Source: Gallaecimonas xiamenensis 3-C-1 (GTDB taxonomy: Bacteria > Pseudomonadota > Gammaproteobacteria > Enterobacterales > Gallaecimonadaceae). Taken from it: a stretch of DNA of 64,000 nt. Below, in pieces: positions 44,696 through 53,315 of the stretch. The first letter of the stretch is position 1. Every line of letters begins with the position of its first letter. The position numbers were made by a program, and so were the translations under genes. The notes below the pieces were generated by a model. The model made no database searches and had not been told where the DNA came from. It worked only from the letters and a program-made list of their open reading frames with translations. The stretch lies in the NCBI RefSeq assembly GCF_000299915.1, contig NZ_AMRI01000001.1:1-64000 (forward strand), read 5' to 3'.

Positions 44696-45046
44696 ATGCA
44701 AGCCCTAGCCCAGCTAGACCCCAAAACCGTATTGAGCAAGGCGTTACTCAACGCCGGCAAGGACTTGGGGTTGACCCAGGCCGAAGTCGGCGCCGTCATA
44801 GGCCGTAACCGCACCCGCCTGCGTGACGGCATAGATCCGGCTAGCAAGGAAGGGGAGTTGGCGCTGCTGCTGATCCGCCTGCACCGCAGCCTCTTTGCCC
44901 TGACCGGTGGCCAGGGCCCCGACATGAAGCACTTTATGGCCACCCCCAACCACCTCAGCCTGGGTGTGCCCAAGGAACAAATAGGTTCGGTACAGGGCCT
45001 GGTGAAGATGGTGAACCTGCTAGACGGCCTGAGGGGCAAGATCTGA
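44696..45046 (+). CDS. Xre/MbcA/ParS-type antitoxin of a RES toxin-antitoxin pair
   Basis: This 116-residue protein is the antitoxin class that partners RES toxins: an N-terminal helix-turn-helix (LGLTQAEVGAVIGRNRTRLRD, near 24-44) and the C-terminal toxin-binding domain (HLSLGVPKEQIGSVQGLVKMV). It would bind the toxin and repress the operon. A GAGGAGGC ribosome-binding site precedes the ATG. Its last base overlaps the first of the toxin gene. Confidence 0.9.
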   Translation: MQALAQLDPKTVLSKALLNAGKDLGLTQAEVGAVIGRNRTRLRDGIDPASKEGELALLLIRLHRSLFALTGGQGPDMKHFMATPNHLSLGVPKEQIGSVQGLVKMVNLLDGLRGKI

Positions 45047-45750
45047 TGCAGGCCATCCAGGGAATGGGATGGCGACTGGTCGAATCCCAAGAACAGGTGG
45101 CTACCTCTCATCTGGTGGACAGCCTTGCCGAACAGCAGCTCCTCGAAGACTTGCTGGACTACTCCAAGCCGCCCCGGTTGCCGGGCACCGAAAACCTCCA
45201 CTACCTGCTGGCAACCCCTTTTCGCTACCCGCCGCTGTTGTGGGGATCGCGCTTTGGTCGCACCCATGAACCCAGCCTGTTTTATGGCGGCAAGTCCATC
45301 AATGTCACCCTCACCGAAGGGGCTTACTACCGCCTGGTGTTCTGGCACTCCATGGCTACCCCGCCCCCCAGCGGCCTGCTGCGTACCCAGCACAGTCTGT
45401 TTGCCTTCCACTACCGCACCGACAGGGGCGAAAAGCTCCAAGATTGGCCGGAACAGGCCAAGTTGACCGATCCGGTCCATTACGGCTATTGCCAGGATCT
45501 GGGTGGCCGGCTACGGGAGCGGGGGGTGGAAGCCTTCGAATACCGCTCGGCCCGCTGCTTGGAAGGAGAGCTGAACCTGGCCCTCTTTACCCCCAGGGCG
45601 CTGCTCAGCAAAAGGCCCCGGCGCCAAAGCCGCTGGCTTTGTGAAGTGGGGCCGGACGGGGTAAGTTTTTTGGGCGGGGAGGGCAACGATCTCTACCTTT
45701 TCCCCATCGACCTGTTCTGGGTGGACGGCAAACTGCCGATGCCGGCCTGA
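45046..45750 (+). CDS. RES-domain toxin (NAD+-degrading)
   Basis: This 234-residue protein has the RES domain: FRYPPL and GSRFGRTHEPSLFYGG near 59-82, then Glu91 in LTEGAYYR and a later Ser, giving the Arg-Glu-Ser set. RES toxins degrade NAD+ and stop growth when the antitoxin is lost. It overlaps the antitoxin gene by one base. There is no signal peptide. Confidence 0.9.
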   Translation: MQAIQGMGWRLVESQEQVATSHLVDSLAEQQLLEDLLDYSKPPRLPGTENLHYLLATPFRYPPLLWGSRFGRTHEPSLFYGGKSINVTLTEGAYYRLVFWHSMATPPPSGLLRTQHSLFAFHYRTDRGEKLQDWPEQAKLTDPVHYGYCQDLGGRLRERGVEAFEYRSARCLEGELNLALFTPRALLSKRPRRQSRWLCEVGPDGVSFLGGEGNDLYLFPIDLFWVDGKLPMPA

Positions 45751-45753
45751 ATC

Positions 45754-45785
45754 TATCGCGATAACAGAGTGGCTTATCGCGATAA
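45754..45785. promoter_or_regulatory. Twin TATCGCGATA palindromes
   Basis: Two perfect 10-base palindromes TATCGCGATA lie 21 bases apart centre to centre (two helical turns), just after the RES stop and about 165 bases before the catalase start. The second is extended to TTATCGCGATAA. This spacing is typical of a site bound by two dimers of one regulator. I do not recognise the motif. Confidence 0.6.
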
Positions 45786-45845
45786 TCTTTAAATACAATG
45801 ACTTAGCAAGTTGTTGTTAGCAAAGCTTAATTAACTTGTAATTGG

Positions 45846-45872
45846 CAAAAGCGATTTTTCGAATCGCTTTTG
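45846..45872. promoter_or_regulatory. Perfect 11-base inverted repeat (CAAAAGCGATT)
   Basis: CAAAAGCGATT and AATCGCTTTTG pair perfectly around a 5-base loop, upstream of the catalase gene. It could be an operator or the terminator of the toxin-antitoxin operon. A T run downstream is weak. Confidence 0.6.
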
Positions 45873-45948
45873 ATTGTTAGAACCTATCAAAACTCCCTCT
45901 CTACACTCTGCGGGCAACTTGACATAACAACTGCCCACGGAGGAAAGA

Positions 45949-47460
45949 ATGCGCTCAATCAAGTTTGCTGCGTCTACCCTGCTGGTATTGAGCCTGGGTG
46001 TCCAGGCCGAGACCATGACCCGCGACAACGGGGCCCCCATAGGGGACAACCAGAATTCCACCACTGCCGGTGCCAATGGCTCTGTGCTGCTGCAAGACGT
46101 GCACCTGGTGCAGAAACTGCAGCGTTTTGCCCGAGAGCGGATCCCGGAGCGGGTGGTGCATGCCCGTGGTACCGGCGCCTTCGGTAACTTCGTTGCCAGC
46201 GGCGACTTTTCCGCCCTGACCATGGCTACGCCTTTTGCCGAGGCCGGTAAACAGACGCCGGTGTTTGTGCGTTTCTCAACGGTGATCCACCCCAAAGGGT
46301 CCCCCGAGACCCTGCGCGACCCTAGAGGTTTTGCCACCAAGTTCTATACCGATCAGGGCAATTGGGATCTGGTCGGCAACAACCTGCCAATCTTCTTTAT
46401 CCGCGACGCCATGAAGTTCCCGGACATGGTGCACAGCCTCAAGCCGTCTCCTGTGACCAATGTCCAGGATCCCAACCGCTTTTTCGACTTTTTCTCCCAT
46501 GAACCGGGCGCTACCAACATGCTGACCTGGGTCTATTCCGACCTGGGGATCCCGGCTTCCTACCGGCAGATGGACGGTAACGGCGTGCATGCCTACAAGT
46601 GGATCAATGCCCAAGGCCAGGTGCATTACGTCAAGTTCAACTGGCGTAGCCAGCAAGGGGTCAAGGGGCTGAGCCCCAGCGAGGCGGCCAAGGTCCAGGG
46701 GAATGATTTCAATCACCTCACCAACGACCTTTACCAGGCCATCAACCAGGGCCAGTACCCCAAGTGGGACCTTTACGTACAGCTGCTCAAACCCGAACAA
46801 CTGAACGACTTCAGCTTCAATCCCCTGGACGCCACCAAGGAATGGCCGGGTGTGAAAGCCATCAAGGTGGGCACCATGACCCTGAACAAGGTGCCGGACA
46901 ATTTCTTTGCCGCCACCGAGCAGGCCGCCTTTGCCCCGTCCAACCTGATCCCCGGCATAGAGCCCTCTGAAGACCGCCTGCTGCAGGGACGTATCTTCAG
47001 CTACGCCGACACCCAGCTCTATCGTCTGGGGGCCAACAACAGCCAGTTGCCCATCAACCAGGCCAGGGTCAAGGTGCTGAATCACAACCAGGAAGGGGCC
47101 ATGAACATGGCCACCGGTGCCGGCGACGTCAACTACCAGCCCAGCCGCCGCCTGCCTTATGCCGAAGACGGCCGCTACAAGGCGGTGCAGACGGCCCTGG
47201 CCGGTACAGTGCAGCAGCTGGCCATCAAGAAACAGGACAACTTCAGCCAGGCCGGTGCCTTCTACCGCAGCCTGAGCAAGGTCCGTCAAGGTTACCTGGT
47301 TGAGGCCCTGGCCGGGGATCTGGCGAAGGTTAAAGACGCTGGCACCCAGCATGTCATGCTGAGCTACTTCTACAAGGCCGACGCCGACTACGGCAGCCGC
47401 CTGACCCAAGCCGTCAAGGGCGACCTGGCCAAGGTCAAGACCCTGGCCGCCAGCCTGTAA
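45949..47460 (+). CDS. Secreted catalase
   Basis: This 503-residue haem catalase (clade-3-like small subunit) has a signal peptide (KFAASTLLVLSLGVQA), so it acts in the periplasm. Active-site His71 lies in VVHARG, the Asn in GNNLPIFF (144/145), and the proximal haem ligand Tyr352 in RIFSYADTQ. It breaks hydrogen peroxide into water and oxygen. It is followed by an ankyrin-repeat gene, as in katB-ankB pairs of Pseudomonas. GGAGGAAAG precedes the ATG. Confidence 0.93.
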   Translation: MRSIKFAASTLLVLSLGVQAETMTRDNGAPIGDNQNSTTAGANGSVLLQDVHLVQKLQRFARERIPERVVHARGTGAFGNFVASGDFSALTMATPFAEAGKQTPVFVRFSTVIHPKGSPETLRDPRGFATKFYTDQGNWDLVGNNLPIFFIRDAMKFPDMVHSLKPSPVTNVQDPNRFFDFFSHEPGATNMLTWVYSDLGIPASYRQMDGNGVHAYKWINAQGQVHYVKFNWRSQQGVKGLSPSEAAKVQGNDFNHLTNDLYQAINQGQYPKWDLYVQLLKPEQLNDFSFNPLDATKEWPGVKAIKVGTMTLNKVPDNFFAATEQAAFAPSNLIPGIEPSEDRLLQGRIFSYADTQLYRLGANNSQLPINQARVKVLNHNQEGAMNMATGAGDVNYQPSRRLPYAEDGRYKAVQTALAGTVQQLAIKKQDNFSQAGAFYRSLSKVRQGYLVEALAGDLAKVKDAGTQHVMLSYFYKADADYGSRLTQAVKGDLAKVKTLAASL

Positions 47461-47466
47461 TGATCC

Positions 47467-47492
47467 AAAGCCGGGGCCAGCCCCGGCTTTTT
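47467..47492 (+). terminator. Hairpin terminator between catalase and ankyrin genes
   Basis: AAAGCCGGGG and CCCCGGCTTT form a perfect 10-base stem with a CCAG loop and a short T run. It may only reduce transcription of the ankyrin gene rather than stop it. Confidence 0.8.
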
Positions 47493-47503
47493 AAGGAGAC
47501 GCC

Positions 47504-47956
47504 ATGCGTGTGTTAATAGCCAGCCTGTGCCTGCTGGCAAGCTTCGGTGCTGCCGCCCAAAGCGAAGGGGAAAGCCTGGCCCAGTATTACTTCGCCGCTG
47601 CTCGCAGCAACCAGGTGGCGGTATTGGAGGAATTTCTTGAGGCCGGCTTTCCGGTGGACCTGCGTGACCCCCAAAGCTACACGGCGCTGATGATTGCAGC
47701 CTACAACGGCAACAGCGAGGCGGTGGCCAGCCTGCTGGCTCATCAGGCCGATGCCTGCCTTCGCGACAAAAGGGGCAACACGGCGCTGATGGGCGCCATG
47801 GTCAAGGGGGAGTGGGGCATTGCCAAGCGCCTCTACCGACAGGCCTGTGAGGACAAACCCAACAAGGCCGGCCTGAGCCTGGACGCCTTTGCCGAACTTT
47901 TTGGCCAGTCGGAACAACTCAGAGCCCTGCGCCAGCAGCTTGAGCAACCCCGTTAA
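47504..47956 (+). CDS. Secreted ankyrin-repeat protein (AnkB-like)
   Basis: This 150-residue protein has a signal peptide (LIASLCLLASFGAAAQ) and about three ankyrin repeats (SYTALMIAAYNGNSEAVASL, then NTALMGAM). In Pseudomonas a similar protein, AnkB, supports activity of the neighbouring periplasmic catalase. Context and export suggest the same here. AAGGAGAC precedes the ATG. Confidence 0.85.
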   Translation: MRVLIASLCLLASFGAAAQSEGESLAQYYFAAARSNQVAVLEEFLEAGFPVDLRDPQSYTALMIAAYNGNSEAVASLLAHQADACLRDKRGNTALMGAMVKGEWGIAKRLYRQACEDKPNKAGLSLDAFAELFGQSEQLRALRQQLEQPR

Positions 47957-48054
47957 GGTAGAGGACCTGGGGTTTTGTGCTTTTTGTTCACGGCTGCGGT
48001 CTGTTGGGCGTCATCAAGAGTCCGTACAATGCGCTGCGTTGTTGAGGAGTCGCT

Positions 48055-49242
48055 ATGAACCGCAGTGCCGCTACCGCCGTTATCTTTATCGGCTTTTTCT
48101 TGTTGGGGATGGTGTTCATCCTCTGGGGCATTTTGTTGCCCGACCTGGCCCAGACCCTGGCCATGAATGAAGTGGTCAGCGGGGCCTTTTTCACCCTGAT
48201 CTCCCTCGGCATGATTGTCGGCGCCTTTGTGGGCGGCAAATACGTGCAGAAATTCGACTTTTTGTCACTGTTTTCCGGCTTGTCGGTGGTGGTAACGCTG
48301 CTGTTGCTGGCGTTGTCCATGGTGCAAAGCTGGCCCTGGCTGTTGGCCGGGGCCTTTGCCATCGGCATTGTCAGCTCCAGCCTTTTCACCATAGGCCACA
48401 CCCTGATAGCGCGGCTGCATGTGGCCCGGCGCTCGGCGATGATGGGCTTGATGGACTTTATGTTCAGCCTGGGCACCCTGGCCGCGCCCTTTTATATCTC
48501 CGCCTTGTACCTTTGGGAGCACGACTGGCGCTGGCCGCTGCGGCTGTTGGCCCTGGGCTTGTTGCTGCTGGCCGGTTATGCCTGGCATACCGCCCGCCGG
48601 GGCAAAAAACTGGCTCCCCTGGCCGAACCCCAGCTTAAAAAAAGCCTGTCTTATGGCGAAGTGATCAAGCAGCCGGTATTCCTGTTCCTGGCCCTGGCAG
48701 GTTTGGGCTACGGGGCCGTGGAGTTTGGCAACGGCAACTGGTTTATCAGCTATGCCCAAAATGGCCGGGGCTTTGACGGTGACCAGGCCCGAATCATATT
48801 TGCCTTCTTTACCGCCGGCATGGTGCTCAGCCGCCTGGGTTTTGCCCTGTTGCTGCACTGGTTCAGCCCGCACCGGCTGATGGTGATACTGGCCAGCATC
48901 ATGGTGGTGGGGGCCTTTACCATCAAACTGACAGCCCACCCCCAGTGGATGTCCCTGGGTAATTTGCTGGTGGGATTGGGGCTGGGAGGCCTGTTCCCCC
49001 TGATGCTGTCGTCGGCCATGGATATCGACAGCGACAAGGGCCCGGTATTGTCGGGCTTGTGCGTTATCGGTTCATCCATAGGGGTGCAGTTGGCGTCTTT
49101 CGGTACTGGCCTTTGGGCCAACTATGCGCCCCTGACGGTGGCCTTTTGGACCATTCCCATCGGCGCCGCCTGGCTATGGGCCATGGCCTGGCGCTATAGC
49201 CGCGAGCTGAAAAAGCGCTCAGTGCAGCCGAGCGTCGCTTAG
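48055..49242 (+). CDS. MFS transporter
   Basis: This 395-residue protein has 12 membrane helices of the major facilitator type with a sugar-porter-like FGGNGN motif region (EFGNGNWFISY) in the second half. The substrate is unknown. GAGGAGTC lies before the ATG. Its 3' end overlaps the convergent rraA gene by 24 bases. Confidence 0.8.
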   Translation: MNRSAATAVIFIGFFLLGMVFILWGILLPDLAQTLAMNEVVSGAFFTLISLGMIVGAFVGGKYVQKFDFLSLFSGLSVVVTLLLLALSMVQSWPWLLAGAFAIGIVSSSLFTIGHTLIARLHVARRSAMMGLMDFMFSLGTLAAPFYISALYLWEHDWRWPLRLLALGLLLLAGYAWHTARRGKKLAPLAEPQLKKSLSYGEVIKQPVFLFLALAGLGYGAVEFGNGNWFISYAQNGRGFDGDQARIIFAFFTAGMVLSRLGFALLLHWFSPHRLMVILASIMVVGAFTIKLTAHPQWMSLGNLLVGLGLGGLFPLMLSSAMDIDSDKGPVLSGLCVIGSSIGVQLASFGTGLWANYAPLTVAFWTIPIGAAWLWAMAWRYSRELKKRSVQPSVA

Positions 49243-49698
49243 TACCACGCCGTTTTTGTCGGCATAGAGCCATTGGCCGGGGCGGATATGGACGCCACCA
49301 CATTTCAGCGCTACCTCGGCCAGCCCCTGGCCCTTGCGGTCGGTCTTAAAGGGGGTGCAGCCCAGGGCCTTAACCCCCAGGGGCATCTGGGCTATGGCGC
49401 CGGCGTCACGGATGGCGCCGAAGATAACCACCCCGGCCCAGCCGTTGTCCACGGCGCTTTGGGCAATCAAGTCCCCCATCAGCGCCTTGGCAAGGGAGGC
49501 CCCGCCATCCACCACCAGCACCCGGCCCTGGCCTGGGGTGGCCAGCAACTCCTTGACCCTGGAGTTGTCCTCAAAGCATTTGACGGTCACCACCTGGCCG
49601 AAAAAAATGGCGGTGCCCCCCAGATCCAGCAGCGGCGCTTCCACCAGTTCCAGCTGGTCGCCATGGTGATCGCAAAGGTCCGGTAACAGGTCCAGCAT
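49219..49698 (-). CDS. rraA: RNase E activity regulator RraA
   Basis: This 159-residue protein matches RraA along its length: VVTVKCFEDNSRVKELL, GRVLVVDGGASLAKAL, GVVIFGAIRD and YADKNGVVLSD. RraA forms a trimer that binds RNase E and reduces mRNA decay. The ATG at 49,698 is preceded by AAGGAGGCC. The family also includes 4-hydroxy-4-methyl-2-oxoglutarate aldolases, but the sequence fits the RraA branch best. Confidence 0.85.
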   Translation of the reverse strand: MLDLLPDLCDHHGDQLELVEAPLLDLGGTAIFFGQVVTVKCFEDNSRVKELLATPGQGRVLVVDGGASLAKALMGDLIAQSAVDNGWAGVVIFGAIRDAGAIAQMPLGVKALGCTPFKTDRKGQGLAEVALKCGGVHIRPGQWLYADKNGVVLSDARLH

Positions 49699-49760
49699 CT
49701 GGCCTCCTTGTCGCAATTATGGGAAGGTATCCTTAACTCATAAGACCAGTTAAGTACGCA

Positions 49761-50645
49761 ATGTTCAACCTGCCCTATATCCAGCCGGTGTTCCGGCCTC
49801 CCTCCGAATGGCAATCGCTGATCCTGCAGGTCACCAACGGCTGTAGCTACAACCAGTGCACTTTCTGCGACATGTACACGGCGCCCCAGAAGAAGTTTCG
49901 TGCCAGAAAGCTCGAGGAGCTGGAAGCAGAAATCAAGGCGGTGGCCGCCACCGGGGTGAGCGTGACCAAGGTGTTCCTGGCCGACGGTGACGCCATGACC
50001 CTGCCCATGCGTCGCCTGGAGGCCATTTGCCGGCTGATCCGCGAGCACCTGCCCGGGGTGCGCCGCATCAGCAGTTACTGCCTGCCCCGTAACCTGAAAA
50101 ACAAAAGCGTCGAGGAACTGCGCCTGCTGGCCGAGCTGGGGCTGACCCTGGTCTATGTGGGCTGCGAAAGCGGAGACGATGAGGTACTGGCGGGGATCAA
50201 TAAGGGCGAGACTTTCGAGAGCTCCAAAGCAGCCCTGCTCAAACTGGGGCAGGCCGGTATCAAGCGCTCGGTGATGATTTTAAACGGCATGGGCGGTAAG
50301 GAGCGCTCCCAGCAGCACGCCCTGAACTCGGCGCGGCTGATGAACGCCACCCAGCCGGAATATCTGTCCACCCTGGTGGTGTCCTTTCCCCTGGGTATGG
50401 ACAGGGTGGTGGCCGGTTTTGACGGCCGTTTTACCCCCTTGGCGGTGGAGGATCTCATCGCCGAGCAGGGCTGGCTGCTGGGGGAGCTGGACCTTAACAG
50501 CACCATTTTCCGCTCCGACCATGCCTCCAACTACCTGGTGCTAAAGGGCACCCTGGGCCGTGACAAGGCAGCGTTGTTGGCGCAGATTGCCAGCGCCAGG
50601 GACGGCCTGGTGCCGCTTAGGGCCGAGTGGCAAAGGGGCCTTTGA
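49761..50645 (+). CDS. Radical SAM protein
   Basis: This 294-residue protein has the iron-sulfur site GCSYNQCTFCDMY, with cysteines 28, 33 and 36 (x4 then x2 spacing, typical of this subfamily). It continues with KVFLADGDAM and CESGDDEV in the radical SAM barrel. It would use SAM to make a radical, but the reaction is unknown. The gene is divergent from rraA. Confidence 0.85.
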   Translation: MFNLPYIQPVFRPPSEWQSLILQVTNGCSYNQCTFCDMYTAPQKKFRARKLEELEAEIKAVAATGVSVTKVFLADGDAMTLPMRRLEAICRLIREHLPGVRRISSYCLPRNLKNKSVEELRLLAELGLTLVYVGCESGDDEVLAGINKGETFESSKAALLKLGQAGIKRSVMILNGMGGKERSQQHALNSARLMNATQPEYLSTLVVSFPLGMDRVVAGFDGRFTPLAVEDLIAEQGWLLGELDLNSTIFRSDHASNYLVLKGTLGRDKAALLAQIASARDGLVPLRAEWQRGL

Positions 50646-50715
50646 GCCAGGGCAACTTGCCTTAGCCCGGGCCTTGGTCTGTAGTTAGGTACTCCCCGGG
50701 ACCAAGGACTGGACC

Positions 50716-51537
50716 ATGAAAACCTGGCTGCTCGCATTGCTGCTGTTCGCCTCGCCCCTTGGGGCCAAGGCGCCTTTATTGGCCACCCCTTACCAGGGGG
50801 GCCTTGATCTCAAGGCCTATTGGGTCAGCGAAAAACTGGACGGCATCCGTGGCCGCTGGGACGGCAAGGCGCTGTTGAGTAAAAGCGGCAAACCCCTGGC
50901 GGCCCCGGCCTGGTTTACCCGGGCATTGCCGCCCCAGCCTTTGGACGGTGAGCTGTGGCTGGGGCGAGGCCATTTCCAGGCCCTTAGCGCCATAGTGCTG
51001 GACACCCAGCCAGACGACGCAGCCTGGCAGCAAGTCCGTTACATGCTCTTTGACCTGCCCGGTCACCCCGGCCCTTTTGACGACAGGCTCAAGGCCATGG
51101 AACAGCTGGTGGCCAAGCAGCACCTGCCTTGGCTGGCGGTCATCCCCCAATTCAAGGTGGCCAGCGAAGAGGCCCTTTTTGCCCGCCTGGACCAGGTGAT
51201 AGCCCAAGGTGGGGAAGGGCTGATGCTGCACCGGGGCGATGCCCTCTACCAAAGCGGACGTTCACCAAGCCTTATCAAGCTGAAAAAAGCCCAGGACATG
51301 GAAGGGACAGTGCTGGCGATATTACCCGGCAAGGGCAAGTACCAGGGCATGATGGGGGCGCTGTTGTTGGAGCTGGACAATGGCGTGCGCTTTAAACTGG
51401 GCAGCGGCTTTAGCGACGACGAGCGGCGCTCCCCGCCCAAGGTGGGGGCCAGGGTGACCTTTGCCTACCAGGATTTGAGCCTTGCCGGTAAGCCACGCTT
51501 TGCCCGTTTTATACGGGTGCGGCCGGATGGGGCCTGA
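50716..51537 (+). CDS. ligE: Periplasmic ATP-dependent DNA ligase (LigE)
   Basis: This 273-residue protein has a signal peptide (WLLALLLFASPLGAKA) and the ligase active site EKLDGIRGRWDG with Lys40 as the adenylated residue. Further motifs include LDGELW, GEGLML and LIKLKK. Lig E enzymes are minimal DNA ligases exported to the periplasm in gammaproteobacteria, linked to competence or extracellular DNA. Its length fits the family. It is convergent with the cold-shock gene. Confidence 0.9.
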   Translation: MKTWLLALLLFASPLGAKAPLLATPYQGGLDLKAYWVSEKLDGIRGRWDGKALLSKSGKPLAAPAWFTRALPPQPLDGELWLGRGHFQALSAIVLDTQPDDAAWQQVRYMLFDLPGHPGPFDDRLKAMEQLVAKQHLPWLAVIPQFKVASEEALFARLDQVIAQGGEGLMLHRGDALYQSGRSPSLIKLKKAQDMEGTVLAILPGKGKYQGMMGALLLELDNGVRFKLGSGFSDDERRSPPKVGARVTFAYQDLSLAGKPRFARFIRVRPDGA

Positions 51538-51544
51538 AACAATA

Positions 51545-51564
51545 CCGGCGCCCTTGGGCGCCGG
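51545..51564. terminator. Bidirectional hairpin between ligE and the cold-shock gene
   Basis: CCGGCGCCC and GGGCGCCGG form a perfect 9-base stem between two convergent genes. The T-tracts are weak on both sides. Confidence 0.65.
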
Positions 51565-51588
51565 AAGATACAAGCGTCAGGCTGGCCC

Positions 51589-51798
51589 TTAAACAGGGGT
51601 CACGTTTTCCGCTTGTGGGCCTTTCTGACCCTGGGTTACCACCATGGTCACTTGCTGGCCTTCACTCAGGGTGCGACGACCATTACCGTTAATGGCACTG
51701 AAGTGTACGAATACGTCTTTACCGCCTTCTTGCTCAATGAACCCGAAACCCTTCTCGTCATTGAACCACTTAACGGTACCTTTCACTTGATTTGACAT
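51589..51798 (-). CDS. Cold-shock protein (CspA family)
   Basis: This 69-residue protein is a standard CspA-type RNA chaperone with RNP1 KGFGFI and RNP2 VFVHF. It binds single-stranded RNA or DNA and melts structures. It starts at 51,798, giving the usual [12 protein letters not shown]; a longer form to 51,825 is unlikely. A long upstream gap is consistent with a regulated 5' leader. Confidence 0.95.
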   Translation of the reverse strand: MSNQVKGTVKWFNDEKGFGFIEQEGGKDVFVHFSAINGNGRRTLSEGQQVTMVVTQGQKGPQAENVTPV

Positions 51799-52047
51799 GA
51801 CTCTCTTTCCAATTGAGGCCGGCAAGCCGGCTTAACACTTTTCCAGCCCACAGGCTGAAGCTGAGTTTGGTCCTTTCCAGACTCAATCACCATCATGTCT
51901 TCATCACAGATGAAAGTAAACTAGCCATCTGGCTAATGGATAAGGCTAAGATGTTCAGTGGTCTTACCTTCCAGCTGGCTGGACCATCTTTGCCAGACTT
52001 AAGGGGTAGACTAGCGCCATTCCTGTAAGAGGTTTTGACATAAGCAT

Positions 52048-52752
52048 ATGTTTTTGAAAGATTATCACCAAGATAAGCCGGATGGTTTCGCCTTTAGCCG
52101 GGCCCAGGCCAGCCGCTTTGCCAAGGGGGTTGCCGCCGACTTCAACCCCATTCACGACGAAGACGCCAAGCGTTTTTGCGTGCCCGGTGATCTCCTTTTC
52201 GCCATGCTGGTCAGTCGCATCGGCCTGCACCAGCGCATGTGCTGCACCTTTTCTGGCATGGTGGGCAGCGACCTGACCCTGCACCTAGAGAGCCAGGACG
52301 GCCATGGCCGCATCCTGGATGCCGCCGGTAAGGAATACCTGGATATGGCCTATGCCGGGGACAAGAACCATGACATGGCCCTTATCGAACACCTGGTGCG
52401 CCGTTACGTGCATTTTTCCGGCCAGAACTTCCCGCCGATCCTGGTGCCGCTGATGAAGGAAAAAGCGGTGATGGTGAACCCGGCCCGGCCCCTGGTGATG
52501 TACCAGAGCATGACGGTGGATCTGAAAACCGTTGACCTTAAGGCCCCCGATATCGTCTTTTCCGGCGCCAGCCTGGACGTGGACGGCAAAAGGGGTACAG
52601 CCCATCTGCGCTTTGATTTTGTAGAAGAAGGCAAGGTGGTGGGCTGCGGCGAGAAGATCATGTTGCTGTCAGGGCTGGTACCTTACGACCAGACCGAGAT
52701 GGACAAGATGGTGGCTTTTTACTTCGAACGCAAAAACGCCTTCGCCGCCTGA
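52048..52752 (+). CDS. DUF3581 protein
   Basis: This 234-residue protein matches DUF3581, a gammaproteobacterial family with a hot-dog-like first half (FADFNPIHDEDAKRF-type region near 30-45) and GDLLFAMLVSRIGL near 50-63. The function is unknown. It is followed by a terminator. Cytoplasmic. Confidence 0.8.
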   Translation: MFLKDYHQDKPDGFAFSRAQASRFAKGVAADFNPIHDEDAKRFCVPGDLLFAMLVSRIGLHQRMCCTFSGMVGSDLTLHLESQDGHGRILDAAGKEYLDMAYAGDKNHDMALIEHLVRRYVHFSGQNFPPILVPLMKEKAVMVNPARPLVMYQSMTVDLKTVDLKAPDIVFSGASLDVDGKRGTAHLRFDFVEEGKVVGCGEKIMLLSGLVPYDQTEMDKMVAFYFERKNAFAA

Positions 52753-52756
52753 TAAA

Positions 52757-52782
52757 AAGCGCCGCAAATGCGGCGTTTTTTA
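52757..52782 (+). terminator. Rho-independent terminator
   Basis: CGCCGC and GCGGCG pair around AAAT, followed by seven T. It ends the DUF3581 gene. Confidence 0.85.
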
Positions 52783-52789
52783 TTGGGCC

Positions 52790-53140
52790 TTAGCCCAGCA
52801 CGGGGGCGTCGAAGTCTTCCGGTTCATCGCTGTAGATACAGACGTTATGCTCGGCCACCAGGCCGTCTTCGGCCAGGCAATGGGCCTCGAAGAAGGCGGC
52901 GATGGCGCTGCGCTGGCAGTGGGCTTCGAAGCTGGCCATATCGGCCCAGATCTCGTTAAACACCAAGGGAAAGCTCTGGCCACCGGCAAAGGGGCTGGGG
53001 ATATGGCGGGTCACCTTGTATTGAATGCAGCCGTCTTCACGCAGGGTGTCGGCTTCCAAGGCTTGCAGCACCCGGAACAGTTCCTTTTCCTTGCCGGTTT
53101 TGGGCTTGAAACTGGCAATGCAATAGACTTTCTTGGACAT
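52790..53140 (-). CDS. Putative quinol/antibiotic-biosynthesis monooxygenase (ABM domain)
   Basis: This 116-residue protein has the ABM fold: CIASFKPKTGKEKELFRVLQALE at the start, then EIWADMASFEAHCQ in the middle. YgiN-like members act on quinols. It is a dimeric ferredoxin-like fold. It converges with the DUF3581 gene. Confidence 0.8.
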   Translation of the reverse strand: MSKKVYCIASFKPKTGKEKELFRVLQALEADTLREDGCIQYKVTRHIPSPFAGGQSFPLVFNEIWADMASFEAHCQRSAIAAFFEAHCLAEDGLVAEHNVCIYSDEPEDFDAPVLG

Positions 53141-53315
53141 TATCTGGCTCCTTTGTGCAAGGCCGCCATCATAGCAACGGCGTTCTGCTGCCGCACCCCC
53201 TCAAATCGGCCTGACTATTGGCGGCATTTTGTTCAGTAGTGTGACATCTGCCCTGGCAAGGAATGACAGCGCTGTCTACATCTTTGGTATCTATCCGTCA
53301 CACAAGGACAGTTCC

